The notes beneath the pieces are model-generated. The model searched no databases and had not been told where the DNA came from. It worked only from the letters and a program-made list of their open reading frames with translations. From the NCBI GenBank assembly GCA_933228675.1, contig OW121740.1, positions 126,059,630 to 126,123,629 of the forward strand: DNA of 64,000 nt, written 5' to 3'. Below are positions 46,200-58,645 of the stretch, in pieces. Position 1 is the first letter of the stretch. Each line of letters starts with the position of its first letter. The stretch is from Stomorhina lunata (Eukaryota > Arthropoda > Insecta > Diptera > Rhiniidae). A program made the position numbers and the translations under genes.

Positions 46200-48990
46200 A
46201 TATAATGTAAAAGTGTAAGTAAACAAATTCTTAGCAACAAAAAGCTCATTCAATAAATTAAAAAAAGCTTTTAATAAGACTCAAAATTTAGTTTATAACT
46301 AACTTTGGTTTTAAAAGCAACATTAGTTTTATAAAAGCTTAAAAGTAACTCTTAAAAGCTAATTTTAAAAAGCTTTTCATTGAAGCTTTTTCAAAAATAG
46401 TTTATCAAATGAGCTTTTTATAATAAAAAAAATCAAAAGCTGAAAATTTTGAAATATAACAACATAAAGCTTTTTCAGTAACTTAAATTTAAAAAGCTCT
46501 TTTAATAAGGCTCAAAATTTTCTTTAAAACGAGCTTTGTTTTTATAAGCTACATTAGTTTTATAAAAGCTTAAAAGTTACTCTTAAAAGCTCACTTTAAA
46601 AAGCCTTTCATTGAAAGCTTTTCCAAAAATATTTCATAAAAAGAGCTTTTTTGTTATAAAAAAGAGTCTTTTATAAAAAAAAACTTTTAAATTTAGCAAC
46701 AAAAAGCCCTTTCAGTAAATACAATTTAAAAAGCTCTTTTAATAAGACTCAAAATTTATTTTAAAACTAGCTTTGGTTTCATAGAAGCCATTTTATAAGC
46801 AATATTTGTTTTAAAAAAGCTTAGAAGTATCTCTTTTTTCTTTTCATTGAAAGCTTTTTTTAATTTTTAAAAGTTATTTTCAATGTGACAAAAAATCTTT
46901 GAATAAACCAATGTTTTAAACAAAAAGCTTTTTTATTATCAAAAAAAGTAAAAAGCTTGAACTTTTAAAATTAGGAAATAAAAGTTTTTTTTTAGAAAAT
47001 GCCTAATTTTATCATCGATATATTTCCTATTCAGTAAAAAAGAAAATTTAGATATTTTTTCTCTAAAAAACCGTTAAAAAAATTCTTTAGTTGGGAAAGT
47101 CATTTTATCATAAAAGCTTTATTTCGATGAATTGATATAACAAAAGCACTATCTTCTAGGACAAATGTATTTTTGATTTGAAAAAAAAATAGCAGAAGTA
47201 AGTCCAAAAAGTGGACATTGTGGATGATTTAAAAGCACTTTTTTTTGATAAAAAATTATATCTACTAAAAAGCTTTTTGAATATGATTTTCATAAAAGTA
47301 TTAATTTTTGAAAGAAACTTTTATAAGATGAAAACTTGTAGGACAAATGTATTTTTCGTCAAAAAACTGGTCATCATTTTATTAAAAGCTCTTTTTTCAA
47401 AAAAAAAAAAAACAATAAATTTACTAAAAAGTTTTGGATGATTTAAAAGCACTTTTTTTCGATAAAAAATTAAATTTACTAAAAAGCTTTTTGAATATGA
47501 TATTCATAAAAGTATTAATTTTTGAAAGAAACTTTTATAAGATGAAAACTTGTAGGACAAATGTATTTTTCGTCAAAAAACTGGGCATTTTATTAAAAGC
47601 TCTTTTTTCGAAAAAAAAAAAAAAAAACAATAAATTTACTAAAAAGCTTTTTGAACATGATTACTTTTTTGAAAATCATTAATTTTTGAATGAAACTTTT
47701 ATTCATTAAAAAATACTTTTTTTTTAATACAAAAAATCTATGTCTCCGAAAAAGCTTTATAAACTTATTTACAAAAGTTTCTTTTTAAATACATTTTTAT
47801 TCATCTTAACTTGCAAAAGATTTACAATTTATCTAAAAGCTTTTTTATCATGTTTTTTCGTTACAGTACTTCTATTCAGAAAGAAAGCTCTTCCTTTAAA
47901 TATATTTGATTTAACTTTATTTTATTGGATAAAGCTCTTTTTGTGTGTTTATCAAAGCTCTTTCTCAATAATAGCATGTTAAAATTATTGTTTACGACAG
48001 CTTTTTTGAAATAGTTTTTTGCAAAAGATTTACAATTTATCAAAAAGCTTTTTTATGTGTTTTTTTTTTTCACTGAAGAAGCATAAAACTTTTTCTTATT
48101 TTGTTGTAAAAAGTTTTTTTGTATTCATCAAAGCTTTTAGATCAGAAAACCTATTTTGTAAATTTCGTTAGTAGCAAATATTTAATATTTTTTATGATTA
48201 TTCATATCCACAAAAGCTCTTCCAAATTAGTCTTGTTGTGTTTTGAAGAAGCTTTTACAATCACTTTCTTTTGAAGCTTTATTTAGAATAACTACATTTT
48301 TTTAAAGTCAGGCTTTGATTTCAAACTATATTATTTCATAAAGCTTTTGTTTTATCAAAAGCTCTTTGGTAAGAAATATACGATAATTTTTCAGTGATTC
48401 GAAACATACCGTATTTCTAAAGCTTTTAATAATAATAATGATTTTGGTAGTTTTTTAGTTTTAAGAGATTTTCTGATACAAAGCTTTAGTAATTAAAAGC
48501 TCAACAACAATGAAATTAGATTTATAAAAAAAAACTTAATAGCAACTTTTGAAATATCGCTACTAAAGACTGACTAACGCTTTAAACTTTAATTTTTGAA
48601 ACACATGAGAGTCCTTCAAAGAAAGCTATTTTAATAGAAAAGCTTTATATTTAATATAATTTTCAACGATTTTTTTCTTATTATTTTTCTTTTGAAATAT
48701 TTCTGAAATTTATTCCAAAGTTCCAAAATTCCAAAAATGTGCCACATTTTATAAGCTTTTTAAAGTTCTAGCTTTTAAAGTTGTACTTAACATAATTAAA
48801 AGCTTATTTAAATATAACTTCAAGCAAAAGAACTTTCAACAGCTTTTAAAGTGCACCAAAACTTTGAATAGATTTAATTTTTTTTTTGGTGCAGCCTGAC
48901 AAGAAAGCTCGAAAAAAAATAAGCTTCCAGTTTAGCAATGCACAGGACACACACACTATTTTAAGGAAAGCTTTACCATTTTTTGTATTC
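46200..48990. repeat. AAAAGCTTTT palindrome domain S2
   Basis: Same word as the previous AGCTT block. Around 46260-46900 units of about 240 bp repeat three times: AAGACTCAAAATTT at about 46277, 46509 and 46745, each followed by TTTTAAAAGC and TTCATTGAAAGCTTTTT. The domain fades near 48960 at AAAGCTTTACC. Confidence 0.85.
47222..47715. repeat. 214 bp tandem duplication plus partial third copy
   Basis: GGATGATTTAAAAGCACTTT starts at 47222 and 47436. The copies are nearly identical through TAAGATGAAAACTTGTAGGA and TTTTTCGTCAAAAAACTGG, and differ in poly-A length and a three-base change near 47368. A third partial copy begins at TTTACTAAAAAGCTTTTTGA (47634) and is more diverged. The two matching frames at 47211-47441 and 47434-47682 are the duplicated repeat, not paralogous genes. 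Confidence 0.93.
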
Positions 48991-50049
48991 AAGCTCGAGA
49001 GACTCTTAATAACAAAATTCCATAGATTTTTCTTATTCTAAAATTTAGTAGTTTTCTTCTTTTCAGTTTCTATTCTAGTTTACTCTTGACCTGTCCTGTC
49101 CTGTCTTTGTACTCGTCTAGACCATTAACCTAAAAAAATGAGCTTTTATCAACAAATCAAATATTTTAAAACTTCTAATACTTTCACTTTCAAAAGATGA
49201 TCATTTTTGGACATTTATGCTCTCTTTTATTTTTTTTATACCAAGGAATAGAATAAGAAACATTTAAGACTTAAATAAAAATAATAAAATTTATCCATTT
49301 TGTTGTTATTTGGTCATTTCAAAAAAAAAGTTTGTATAAATTCTGGCCAAAAAAAACCAAAGTATGGCGAGTAGTAAAAAATCACAAATTTGGCTAAAAC
49401 ATCATATAAATCATGTGTTTCTGTGTTTATTGCAATGAAGTATGTCAGAGATCTTCTAAAGGCAATTTTTTGACTAAGTTGTGAGTGGCTTTTTTTGGAC
49501 TTATTCTGTTAAAATTCTGGCAAGCCGAACGTTTGCTAAAAAAAATATAAATATAAAAAAAAAAAAACTAAATAACAAACGTGCTTAAGCATGTTTATGT
49601 CAATGTATTTCTTGTTTGAAAAAAAATATAAAAAAATAAAATTTTATCTATTTATTCTGCTTTTTATAAAAAAAAGTTAGCAAAAAAATACTTTATGGAT
49701 GCCTCATGCGTAGCGTGTTGTGTAGTCAGTCGTGCGTTATAAAGATACTTGGCAATAAAATATTTTTCGTTGCTTTTTTTTGCGTCAAACACTTATAAAT
49801 TGCTTAAAAAAATTGTCGGAGGTAAATGCACTTTAATGTGGGATTTTTCATTCGTTTTCATTTGAATCAGTGCATTTCATTTTATATCTTTGTTTATGTC
49901 TTAAAATTTAATTATTTTTAGATAAATTTATTTAAATTTAAAATTTTGTATTCTTGAGCAACTCAAAAAAACGTATTTAAACTCATTTGCCCACAAATTA
50001 ATGTTATACAAATTGATTTAAAATGTTGATGGGCAAAATATGTTTGTTA
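48991..50049. other. AT-rich spacer
   Basis: Mostly A/T-run DNA. A normal patch GACCTGTCCTGTCCTGTC lies at about 49089. Another patch, CTCATGCGTAGCGTGTTGTG, is at about 49703. No gene supported. Confidence 0.5.
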
Positions 50050-52203
50050 AATATACAGAAGCTTTAAATAAAAGTTTTAAAATCTTAAAAGATTCAACAC
50101 TCTTAACTTAAATCCACTTAAAAAAATCAAAGAGCTTTAAGCTTTTTATAAAAGCTTTTTATAAAAGTGAGTAAAAATGCTTTAAAAATCTCAAGCTTCT
50201 TTCTAGCAATAACATTTCAAACTATTTATATAATTCTGCGAATTTAAAGCATTTTTAACGAATCTTCTACTACATGTTATTCCAAAGCTTTTAAGAGTTT
50301 TAAGCTCTAATGGTAGCTAAAATAAAATAAGATTAAAGAAGCATTAGCTTAATATATTTTGAAAGACTTAAACAGTTTCAAAAGAATTTGTTAACAGTTT
50401 TCATATTTTGTAACAACTTAAAGCTTTTTAAAAATTTCAGCTCAAATACATATATTTATTAAAGCTTTGCTAATATGTAGCTTTTAAAAGTTTTAAATAA
50501 TAGTTTTAAAAACCTAAAAGATTCAACATTCCATGCTTTAGTCCACTTTGGAAACTTAAAAAGCTTTAAGCTTTTTCTAAATGTCAGTCTTAAAATGCTC
50601 CGAAAACTCTATTTACTTTCCACTAATAACATGTCAAACCATTTATGTACATAATTCTGCGAACTTAAAGCTTATCTAATAAATTTCCTCCTTAAAGCTT
50701 TAAAGAGCTTTTAGCTCCAATGGTATTTAGCTAAAAAAGAAAAAAAAACATTATAAAAGTTTCTTAAAGTGTTATTCATTTTTATAATTTTTTGAAACAT
50801 TTAAAAGCTTTTTATAAATTTCAATTCAAAATATCTTTATTAAAGCTTCAGCTTAATTTTTTTAATTACACTTTTATCTATTTAAAACCTTCTAAAAGAT
50901 TTATTTAACCTTCTTCTTTTATTAATATTTTCTAGATCTCTAAGCAAGAAACTTTTTTTAAGCTTTTACGAGTTTGAAGCTTCTCTAAAACTCTACAGCA
51001 TTAAAGCCTTTCAAAGCTTCACAAAAAACTTAAAATTTTGTATAACATTTAAATAATAAAAAAAATCGAGAATTTAACTTTTAAAAAGCTTCTATAGAGT
51101 TTTTTAACAGATCCTATATTTGTAACTATTTCTCAGCTTTTTAAAAATTTAGCTCAAATGAGCTTAGAAACTCATTAGAAGTTATTAAGTTTTTGTTTTT
51201 CGTTTACTCATTAATTTTGAACTATTCAAAACGAAGAGCATTTATAAGCTTTAAAGATTTTAATAAATTTTAAATGGACCAAGAAAAGTTTAAGCTGTTT
51301 AAAAGATACCCTTTTTATTTAATATTCTTAACTTCTTAGCTTTAAACAATTTACAATATTTAAAAGTTTTTAAAAAACTTTTTAAAGCATTTTAAAGCTC
51401 TCAACTTTTTATAAAATTTAGCTCAAATAAGCTTGGAAAAGCTTTTTTTATTTATTAATTAGTTTTGAACTATTCAAAAGCTTCTGCATGATTTGTTCAA
51501 CAACTCTTATATTTTGAACAAATTTAGAGCTTTTAAAAGCTTCAAGATTTTAAACAATATTAAATGGGCTTAGAAAAGTTTAAGAACTTTTGCATACTTA
51601 AAGCTAATGTTTACTATATTTTTAATAATTTTAAAGCTTATTAGCTTTAAGCACGTTTAAACGTTTAACTTAAATAGCTTAAGAAAAGCTTTAGCTGTTT
51701 TCTCAAATAATGTTTCAAACTGGTCAAAAGCTTTTGAATTTAAGTGATTTTTCATTTTGTTTTACATTCATTTCATTAATTAATTGATTTTGAACTATTC
51801 AAAACGAAGAGCTTTTAAGCTTTAAGATTTTAATAAATTTTAAATGGACTACAATAAATAAGCTTGGAATAGTTTTTTTTTTATTTATTAATTACTTTTG
51901 AACTATTCAAAAGCTTCAGCATGATTTGTTCAACAACTCTTATATTTTTAACCGATTTAGAGCTTTTAAAAGCTTCAAGATTTTAAAAAATTTTAAATGG
52001 GCTTAGAAAAGTTTAAGAGCTTTTGCATACTTGAAGCTAACGTTAACTATATTTTTAATAATTTTAAAGCTTATTAGCTTTAAGCCCGTTTAAAAGTTGA
52101 ACTTAAATAGCTTAGGAAAAGCTTTAGCTGTTTTCTCAAATAATGTTTAAAACTGGTCAAAAGCTTTTGAATTTAAGTGATTTTTTTCATTTTGTTTTAC
52201 ATC
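50050..52203. repeat. AAAAGCTTTT palindrome domain S3
   Basis: Dense AAAGCTTTT, TTAAAGCTTT and TTTAAGCTTT words. At 50050-50720 two diverged units start AAAAGATTCAAC (about 50089 and 50517) and contain AATAACATTTCAAAC and TTCTGCGAA-TTAAAGC (period about 428). The larger tandem pair at 51209-52203 is listed separately. Confidence 0.85.
51209..52203. repeat. Large tandem duplication, second copy internally deleted
   Basis: Copy A about 51209-51781, copy B about 51782-52203. GAACTATTCAAAACGAAGAG marks both starts (about 51219 and 51792). GCATGATTTGTTCAACAACT marks 51486 and 51919 (433 bp apart), and GCTGTTTTCTCAAATAATGT ends both. Copy B lacks about 140 bp present in A between roughly 51280 and 51420. 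Confidence 0.9.
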
Positions 52204-52325
52204 TTAACCCCCTAATTCATAAACAAATTTTCAAGTTATTAAATTCTTATAATTTGAAATTTGTATGGAAAATTTGAATTATAAGCTTGCTATAGCTTTA
52301 TTTTTGATTATGAATTGGGGGTAAA
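52204..52325. mobile_element. Mini-MITE with CCCCC ends and TTAA-like target (piggyBac-type)
   Basis: The left end CCCCCTAATTCATAAACAAA begins at 52208. The right end read in reverse is CCCCCAATTCATAATCAAAA, from 52321. TTAA precedes the left end (52204-52207) and TAAA follows the right (52322-52325). TTAA targets and C-rich termini are characteristic of piggyBac-type elements, so this is probably a 114 bp non-autonomous derivative with one mutated target copy. It sits precisely at the edge of the large tandem duplication. Confidence 0.65.
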
Positions 52326-52620
52326 GCTTCAACTTTTTAAATCTTAATATTTCGAAATTTGGATATCACTTGAAATAAGCCCCTTTAAAAGTCATTTATT
52401 CTAAATCTTTAAAACAAGCCACTTAAAAATTTTTGCAAACTTGAAGCTATTGTAAGCTAAATTTCAACCATTTCAAAGCTTATAAAAGCTTTAAGCTCTT
52501 TATAACGTGAAACCAAAATAGCCTAGACTGTTTTCTCTTAATAACACTTCAATTTAGTAAAAAGCTTTCAACTTTTGACTTATATTTTCTTCGATTTAGT
52601 TAAAAGCTTTTGACTTTTTT
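52326..52620. repeat. Decayed AGCTT repeat
   Basis: Continuation of the AGCTT domain with words such as AAAGCTTATAAAAGCTTT and TTTAGTTAAAAGCTTTTGAC. No unit definable. Confidence 0.6.
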
Positions 52621-53160
52621 CATTTATTTTCGCATACATCTTAAAGCCTTAACGTTTTAAATTTCTCTTTTTCAAGTTTACACGATCGTCTGTCCGAAAA
52701 TTAACCATCATTTCAATTAAGCTCCCCCTAGTAATAATAAAAAAATTGTAAAGTAATTTATTCTGAAAACTCGAAAAAGACCGTTTACTTGATTTAAATA
52801 TAAAATGATGTGTTTATGACGTTTTTTTTTTTGTTGTAGTTGGCTAAATTGAAGGTTTTTTGTTGTTAAAAAAATGTAAAATGTGGGTGTTTTTTGTTGT
52901 TGCTGCTGTTATTTTTACAACTTATTAACTGCATTGACAGTGAAATCTCAGCTCTTATTACCGCCTCTAGACAGACAGATGTACGGACGGACTAACTAAG
53001 AGATATCTTTATAACAATCAAAGTTGACTGCCTGCCTATAAGCCTGACAATGTTAACAATGATGATGTTGATGATGATTTCATACCTATACGACAGAAAA
53101 AAATGTATTATCATACCCTACAGTTTAAAAAATAGGTCAACTACAATTTTGAGATATTTT
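52621..53160. other. Unique island with GTT-rich and microsatellite tracts
   Basis: Normal-complexity DNA: TTTTTGTTGTTGCTGCTG (about 52893), GACAGACAGATGTACGGACG (about 52971) and GATGATGTTGATGATGAT (about 53060). The short plus-strand frame at 53050-53271 is not convincing. Resembles ordinary fly intron; possible regulatory sequence. Confidence 0.45.
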
Positions 53161-53560
53161 TCTACTACATATTTAAAGAGCTTTTGTTTGTTGGATTTAT
53201 ACTTTAAGATTTCACATAAATCAGTTTCTCTGAAAAGCTCCTTTGTTTATTTTGTTCAAGTTCGAACTTAAAAAACTTTTTACAAGTTAAAGCTTTTAAA
53301 GGTAAAAAGTTAGCAGATACAAATTTATTGGTATATCAATGAAAGCTTTTTCGGAAACTCGATCTAGAATCGAATCAAAAGCTATTTTCACAGCTTCTTG
53401 TTCGTAGGTTACAAAACAAAACTCAATTTTCTTAAAAAGCTCTTGGTAAAGGTTATTTCTGGTAAAAGCTCAAGAATATATCTCTAAAGTTAGATTCAAG
53501 AGACAATTTAATAGTAAAAGCTCCATTATTTCTTAGATTAAAGCTCTTCACAAATGTCTT
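53161..53560. repeat. Last AGCTT block (S4)
   Basis: AAAGCTCC, AAAGCTTTT, AAAAGCTCTT and AAAAGCTC words occur every 30-60 bp. They mark the right edge of the AGCTT territory. Confidence 0.65.
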
Positions 53561-54310
53561 ATATGACTAACACCCAAAAAAAATGTTTCCATGAAGAATT
53601 TTAAATTTGAACTGAATTATATTTGTTACACTCAAAAAACGGTAGCATGGTTTTTGCATCGAATTCACTGAACTTGCTCCCAAAGCATTCAACCAACCGC
53701 ATTTGTAAACTTGATGTTCTTGAATTTTATTGTGATTATAATTTTTTTATTTTATGTATTTTTTTTTTCATATTTATAGTTTATTGCATCTTGTTTAAGA
53801 TTTTTTTTTATAAGAAAATACATTTTATAAAAAGCATTATATTGTAGAGATAAAATTATGCTTTATGGCTTTTATCAATTTATTTTAAGTTCTGTTCGAG
53901 AATTCTTGAATTTCAGGCACTTTAAGCAGTCAAAAACAAAAAAGGCAACGAAATAAGTATAAAAAATCAATTCTAGGCACGTTTTAGCGCTTTTTAGCTT
54001 TTTTTTATTTTCTTAGACTTGTCTCGACTTTTTTTAGGTACTTAGGTTTTTTTTTCTATATGCATCATTTTTAGACAATAGTACTTAGTATTACAAAAAA
54101 AATATATATCAGATAATTTTTTTAAATTTATTTATTTGTGAGAATTTTATTCTTCAAGCATTTGCAATAAATAATTCACTAAATCTCAAATAAGATTTTG
54201 GCCACGAAATTGAGATTGATTTTGGTTACTTGTAAGAGATTTTAACAAGATTTTAAATATAATTTAAATATAATAAGTTTTTGAAATAAAAAAATGCCAC
54301 TTTAAAATTA
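53561..54310. other. AT-rich boundary
   Basis: Between the AGCTT and second GCAACATGTTGC territories. It contains TTCTAGGCACGTTTTAGCGC (about 53971) and long T runs. No gene recognised. Confidence 0.5.
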
Positions 54311-56540
54311 TTTTAAAAAAATGTTTCGCAACATGTTGCCTGATACATATTTTTAAAAACCTGAATGACTTTGTAATTGGTATACGAAATGCAAACACTT
54401 TGTCTTTTCAAAAATATTAATGAAAAATCTTTGCAACATGTTGCCAGATACAAATGTATTTTGAATCAAAAGCTTAACACATTTTTATGTTTTTGTTGAA
54501 ACATTAAGAAATAGTTTCTTAACATGTTGATAGAAACATATTTTGAGTTACTAGAGAATATGAACAAAATTGTTGAAAAAAATAAATATTTCATCAACAT
54601 TTATAAATGTTTAGCAACATGTTGCCGGATGTATGTATTTTTGCAAATATTTTAAACATTATACCATTATTTCAGAGACATAGAATAAATTTCCTAAAAT
54701 AAAATGTTTTGCAATACGTTAACAAATGTTTAGCAACATGTTGTCTGGATGTATTTTTATAAATATTTGAAACATTATAACTTTATTTCAAAGAAAGAGA
54801 ATAAATTTCCTAAAATATTTTTCTTCAAATATGAACAAAATGTTTTACAAAAGTTAACAAATGTTTAGCAACATGTTGCCGGATGTTTTTTGCAAATATT
54901 TGAGACATTATACCTTTATCCCAAATACATAGAATAAATTTTCTAAAATAAACATTTTTTAAATATGAACAAAATGTTTCGCAACATGTTGCCCGAACTG
55001 GTAAGTGTAGCTAAACTATAGAATACGATTGAATACAACATGTAGCTAGATGACAATTGTCAACAATTTAAAACACTAGTGAGTAATATCATATAAGAAA
55101 ATAATACCTTTTTACAATTTTTCAAATATAAAAAAAAATGTCTAGCAACATGTTGCTATTTTCAAATATTTGTTTAGCAACATGTGGCTATTTTCAAATA
55201 TTTGAAAAAATCTGTATAATTATTAATTTTAGCACGAATAACCAAAGAATATTAATATTTTTTTGATTTGCGAAAGACCTAACAAAGATTAAGCGAAATC
55301 TTGATGAGCAAGTTTAACATGTTGCAGAGAATCAACAACATGTTTAAGGAAATCATTAACATGTTGCTTTAAACATAAATATAAAAAAAAAAAATGTTTG
55401 TCATTTATGGCGATTTCAAAATGTCCCTATTTTCAAAAACTTTTAAAATGTTTAGCAACATGTTGCAAGAAAATTTAACCAACAGATATCATTTATATGT
55501 TTTCAAAATATTTTCAAGATCTTAAAATTGTTTTTATTTACAAAAGCCCTTAAAAATGATTGGCAACATTTTACCGAACAAGGGCAAAAATTAGGGGAAA
55601 TGACAAACATGTTGTTGATGGCATATTACTATGATTTCAAAAAAGTTTGGCAACATGTTGCAAGAAATGCAACAAAAAGATATCATTACATGTTTTCATA
55701 TATTTTTTAAAGATCTCAAAATTGTCTTTATTTTCAAAAGCTCTCAAAAGTGTTTGGCAACATCTAAACGAACAATGGCAACATTTACAAACAAACAGAA
55801 ACATGTTGCTCATATTTTATAATTACAAATTTCTTTGTCGTTTCTTTAATAACCCTTGACATTTTTGTCCTCATTTTTAAATATTCTAATAAATAAAATA
55901 TACATTTTCTTTTTCGCAACATGTTGCCAGAAGTATATTTTCATATAAATGAAGTATTAGTTTGGTAACATATGCAAAAGTGTTAACATTAATTAGAAAT
56001 TATAAAACAAATGTCTAGCTTCAAAAAATTACTTAGCAACATGTTGACTAATGCTTATATTCTAATAATCTAGCTCCATAAATTTTAGTGCAGTTTTCAC
56101 TGCTAATATATTAAACAATGTTTCGCAACATGTTTACAGAAGTTTGTTGTAATCTTGCAATAAAAAATGCTACAAATCGAAAAAAAAATAAAACAATTTA
56201 TTTGCAAACATTAAAATTGTTTCGCAACATGTTGTTACATTTAAAAAAATGTATAGAAAAATGTTTTACAACATATTTCCAGTTCCATATTCTTAAATAA
56301 TTCTCATATTACACAAGAATATTATAGTAAAAAATTGGTTACCAACATTTTGTTACATTAAAAAAATGTACAGAAAAATGTTTCGCAACATGTTGCCAGT
56401 TCCATAATTTTAAATACTCCTCATATTACACCAAGTAAAAAAGGTAAGATCTATTCTGCAACATAAATGCTCATATTTAGGAACATGTTGCTTACTTTTA
56501 GCAAAATGTTGTAAGTTTTCAGCAACATTTTAACTAAAGA
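54311..56540. repeat. Palindrome domain P4 (GTTTAGCAACATGTTGCCGG)
   Basis: The GCAACATGTTGC word returns with a new right flank, CCGGATG or CAAGAAA. At 54600-54990 three units of 119-135 bp are tandem (TTAGCAACATGTTG at 54611, 54730 and 54865), each containing GAATAAATTTCCTAAAATA. At 56225-56425 another pair about 117 bp apart carries GTTACATTTAAAAAAATGTA and CCAGTTCCATA. Frames at 55528-55859 are repeat-derived. Confidence 0.88.
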
Positions 56541-57625
56541 AGATTTTGTTTTCATTTAATTTTCATATCAGAAACTTTGTAGTCACAAAATTAATATGCT
56601 TTGACAGCAACATTTTTTATTGGTCATTTTAGCCTAAAAAGTGGAGGAGAAAAAAATTAAGTTTTTCGGTGGTTTTCTAGATGATCTTTGACACATTTAT
56701 GGGTGCGGTTTGGAGAAGCAAAAACAAACACATGTCAATTTTGTTAGTCGTGAAAAAAATGTTTCAGTAGGTGAATTTTAAAGCTTTTTGTTGCTGAGTT
56801 TGATAAATAATTAAATATTTTAAACATGTTCAACAAACATTTAGCGCAAAAAAAGAGGTGAAATAAAGAGTGAATAAAAGCAGAAAATTCAAATTTTAAT
56901 AAATGACAAAAGATTGAATGAATGAGTCGCGTCATATTTAACTAAGCGTGTGTCTTCTTTGTGTCTTCTTTTTAAATATTTAATAACCCAAAATTGATCT
57001 TGACACGTTCAACTCATAATAACAACAAATTTATGAAGAAATTAAGGAAAAAAATATAAAATTTTATTTTAAATAACAAATTAAAATTCATTTAACATAA
57101 TTTGAAATTTTAACAAAGTTTTAAAGCTTTTGTTTGTTATTTTTTAAAATACATATTAATTTTGAAAAATTATTTAAATTGTAATTAATTTTATTTTAAG
57201 GAAAGCGTGGGAATATTGTTTTGATTCTTTTTAAGCTGTAATTCGTTTAAAGTCAATTTTACACGAAAAAGAAAGCGTTTTGCTGCTTTATTGATTACTT
57301 ACACTTTAAACTTTACTTAGAATCTCAAAGTCATTTAAATAATAATTTATTTTTGCTACATTAATCGCAGTCATAAACAAAATGATCATAATCATTTAGA
57401 CGTATTTGATATTAACTGAGAGGTGTTTTATTAACAGGAAATTCATGATGAATATTGAATTGAATAAGTATATAAAAACAAAAACAAAGTAAAATGCAAA
57501 TGTTTAAATAATTAGAAAATGAAAATTTATGAATTGACTTAACATGACTTAAGAAAAAGCTAAACGGCGCAAAATTGTGGGAGATTAGTAAAAAAAAAAA
57601 TTATGTAGAAAATCATTTTTATAAT
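56541..57625. other. AT-rich spacer
   Basis: No palindrome copies, no gene. A small normal patch lies at 56660-56720 (GATGATC-like, GGGTGCGGTTTGGAG). Confidence 0.5.
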
Positions 57626-58645
57626 CAAAAAACATTGTATTTTCATTAAATTTGCATTTTTATATAAATATGTTGCTGGCAACATGTTGCTGACAACATG
57701 TTGCTGGAAATAACCTACATGTTGCTGAAGTGTATATACACATTTTTTATCATTTAAATATTTTTTATTATTAACAACTGTCTTTCATTGTAATTAGTTT
57801 TCTTTTATTCGTTAAACCCAAAATATGTTTAGGAACATGTTGCAGCAATATGTAATAAAAATATTTTTATAATTTTAAAATATTGTATTTGCATTACTTT
57901 TTAATTTTAACATAAATATGTTGCCAGCAACATGTAGCAGGAAATTAGCAACATGTTGCAAAAGTGCACAATAACATTCTTCATCATTTAAAAACTGTTT
58001 ATTATCAAAAACTGTATTTATCTATAAATAATTTTCTTTTTTTTAACCCAAAAAATGTTTCGCAACATGTTACAGCAAAATGTAATGAAAATATATTATA
58101 ATATATAATTTTGGCACGAACTTTGAAAGTATCTTAAAATTGTCTTTATTCTAAAATGCCTTTAAAAATGTTTGGCAACATCTTGCCGAAAAAGGGCAAA
58201 ATGTTGCTAAAAATGTATAAACATTTGTTTATATCATTTGGCAGGATTTTCAAAATTTCTTATTTTCAAAAACTTAAAAAAAAAAATTGGCAACATGTAA
58301 ATATTAAAAATTATGTTATTTGTTTAATATCAAAAACTGTATTTATGTATAATAAATTTGTATTTTTTAAACCCAAAAATTGTTTAGCAACATGTTGCAG
58401 AAAAATGTAATGAACGTAATATCATAATATATAAATTTGGCAAGAAATTTGAAAAGATATTAAAACTGTCTTTATTCTAAAATACCTTTAAAAATTTTTG
58501 GCAACATCTTGCCGAAAAGGGGCAAAATGTTGCTAAAAACTTAATAAAAACTTAGATATATCATTTGACAACATGTATTAAAAATGATGTAAGTGCATTT
58601 TTGTCAAAAACAGTTTTACACAACATCATACGGAATAGGGGCAAC
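57626..58645. repeat. Palindrome domain P5, tandem units of about 250 and 322 bp
   Basis: AACCCAAAA followed by TGTTTAGCAACATGTTGCAG recurs at about 57817, 58047 and 58369. GGCAACATCTTGCCGAAAA followed by GGGCAAAATGTTGCTAAAAA occurs at about 58177 and 58499, so the last two units are 322 bp apart in register. The two upstream units (about 57628 and 57884) share TATTGTATTTKCATTA and two or three stacked palindromes (GTTGCTGGCAACATGTTGCT at 57672). Confidence 0.88.

Noticed and set aside
47211..47682. Two near-identical frames that look like duplicated small genes
   Set aside because: They arise from the 214 bp tandem duplication in AGCTT repeat DNA; sequence is low-complexity (K, F, L, N).
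42181..53560. AAAAGCTTTT words as restriction-site or cloning artefact
   Set aside because: The words are dispersed through thousands of bases with graded decay and embedded in larger tandem duplications, so they are biological.
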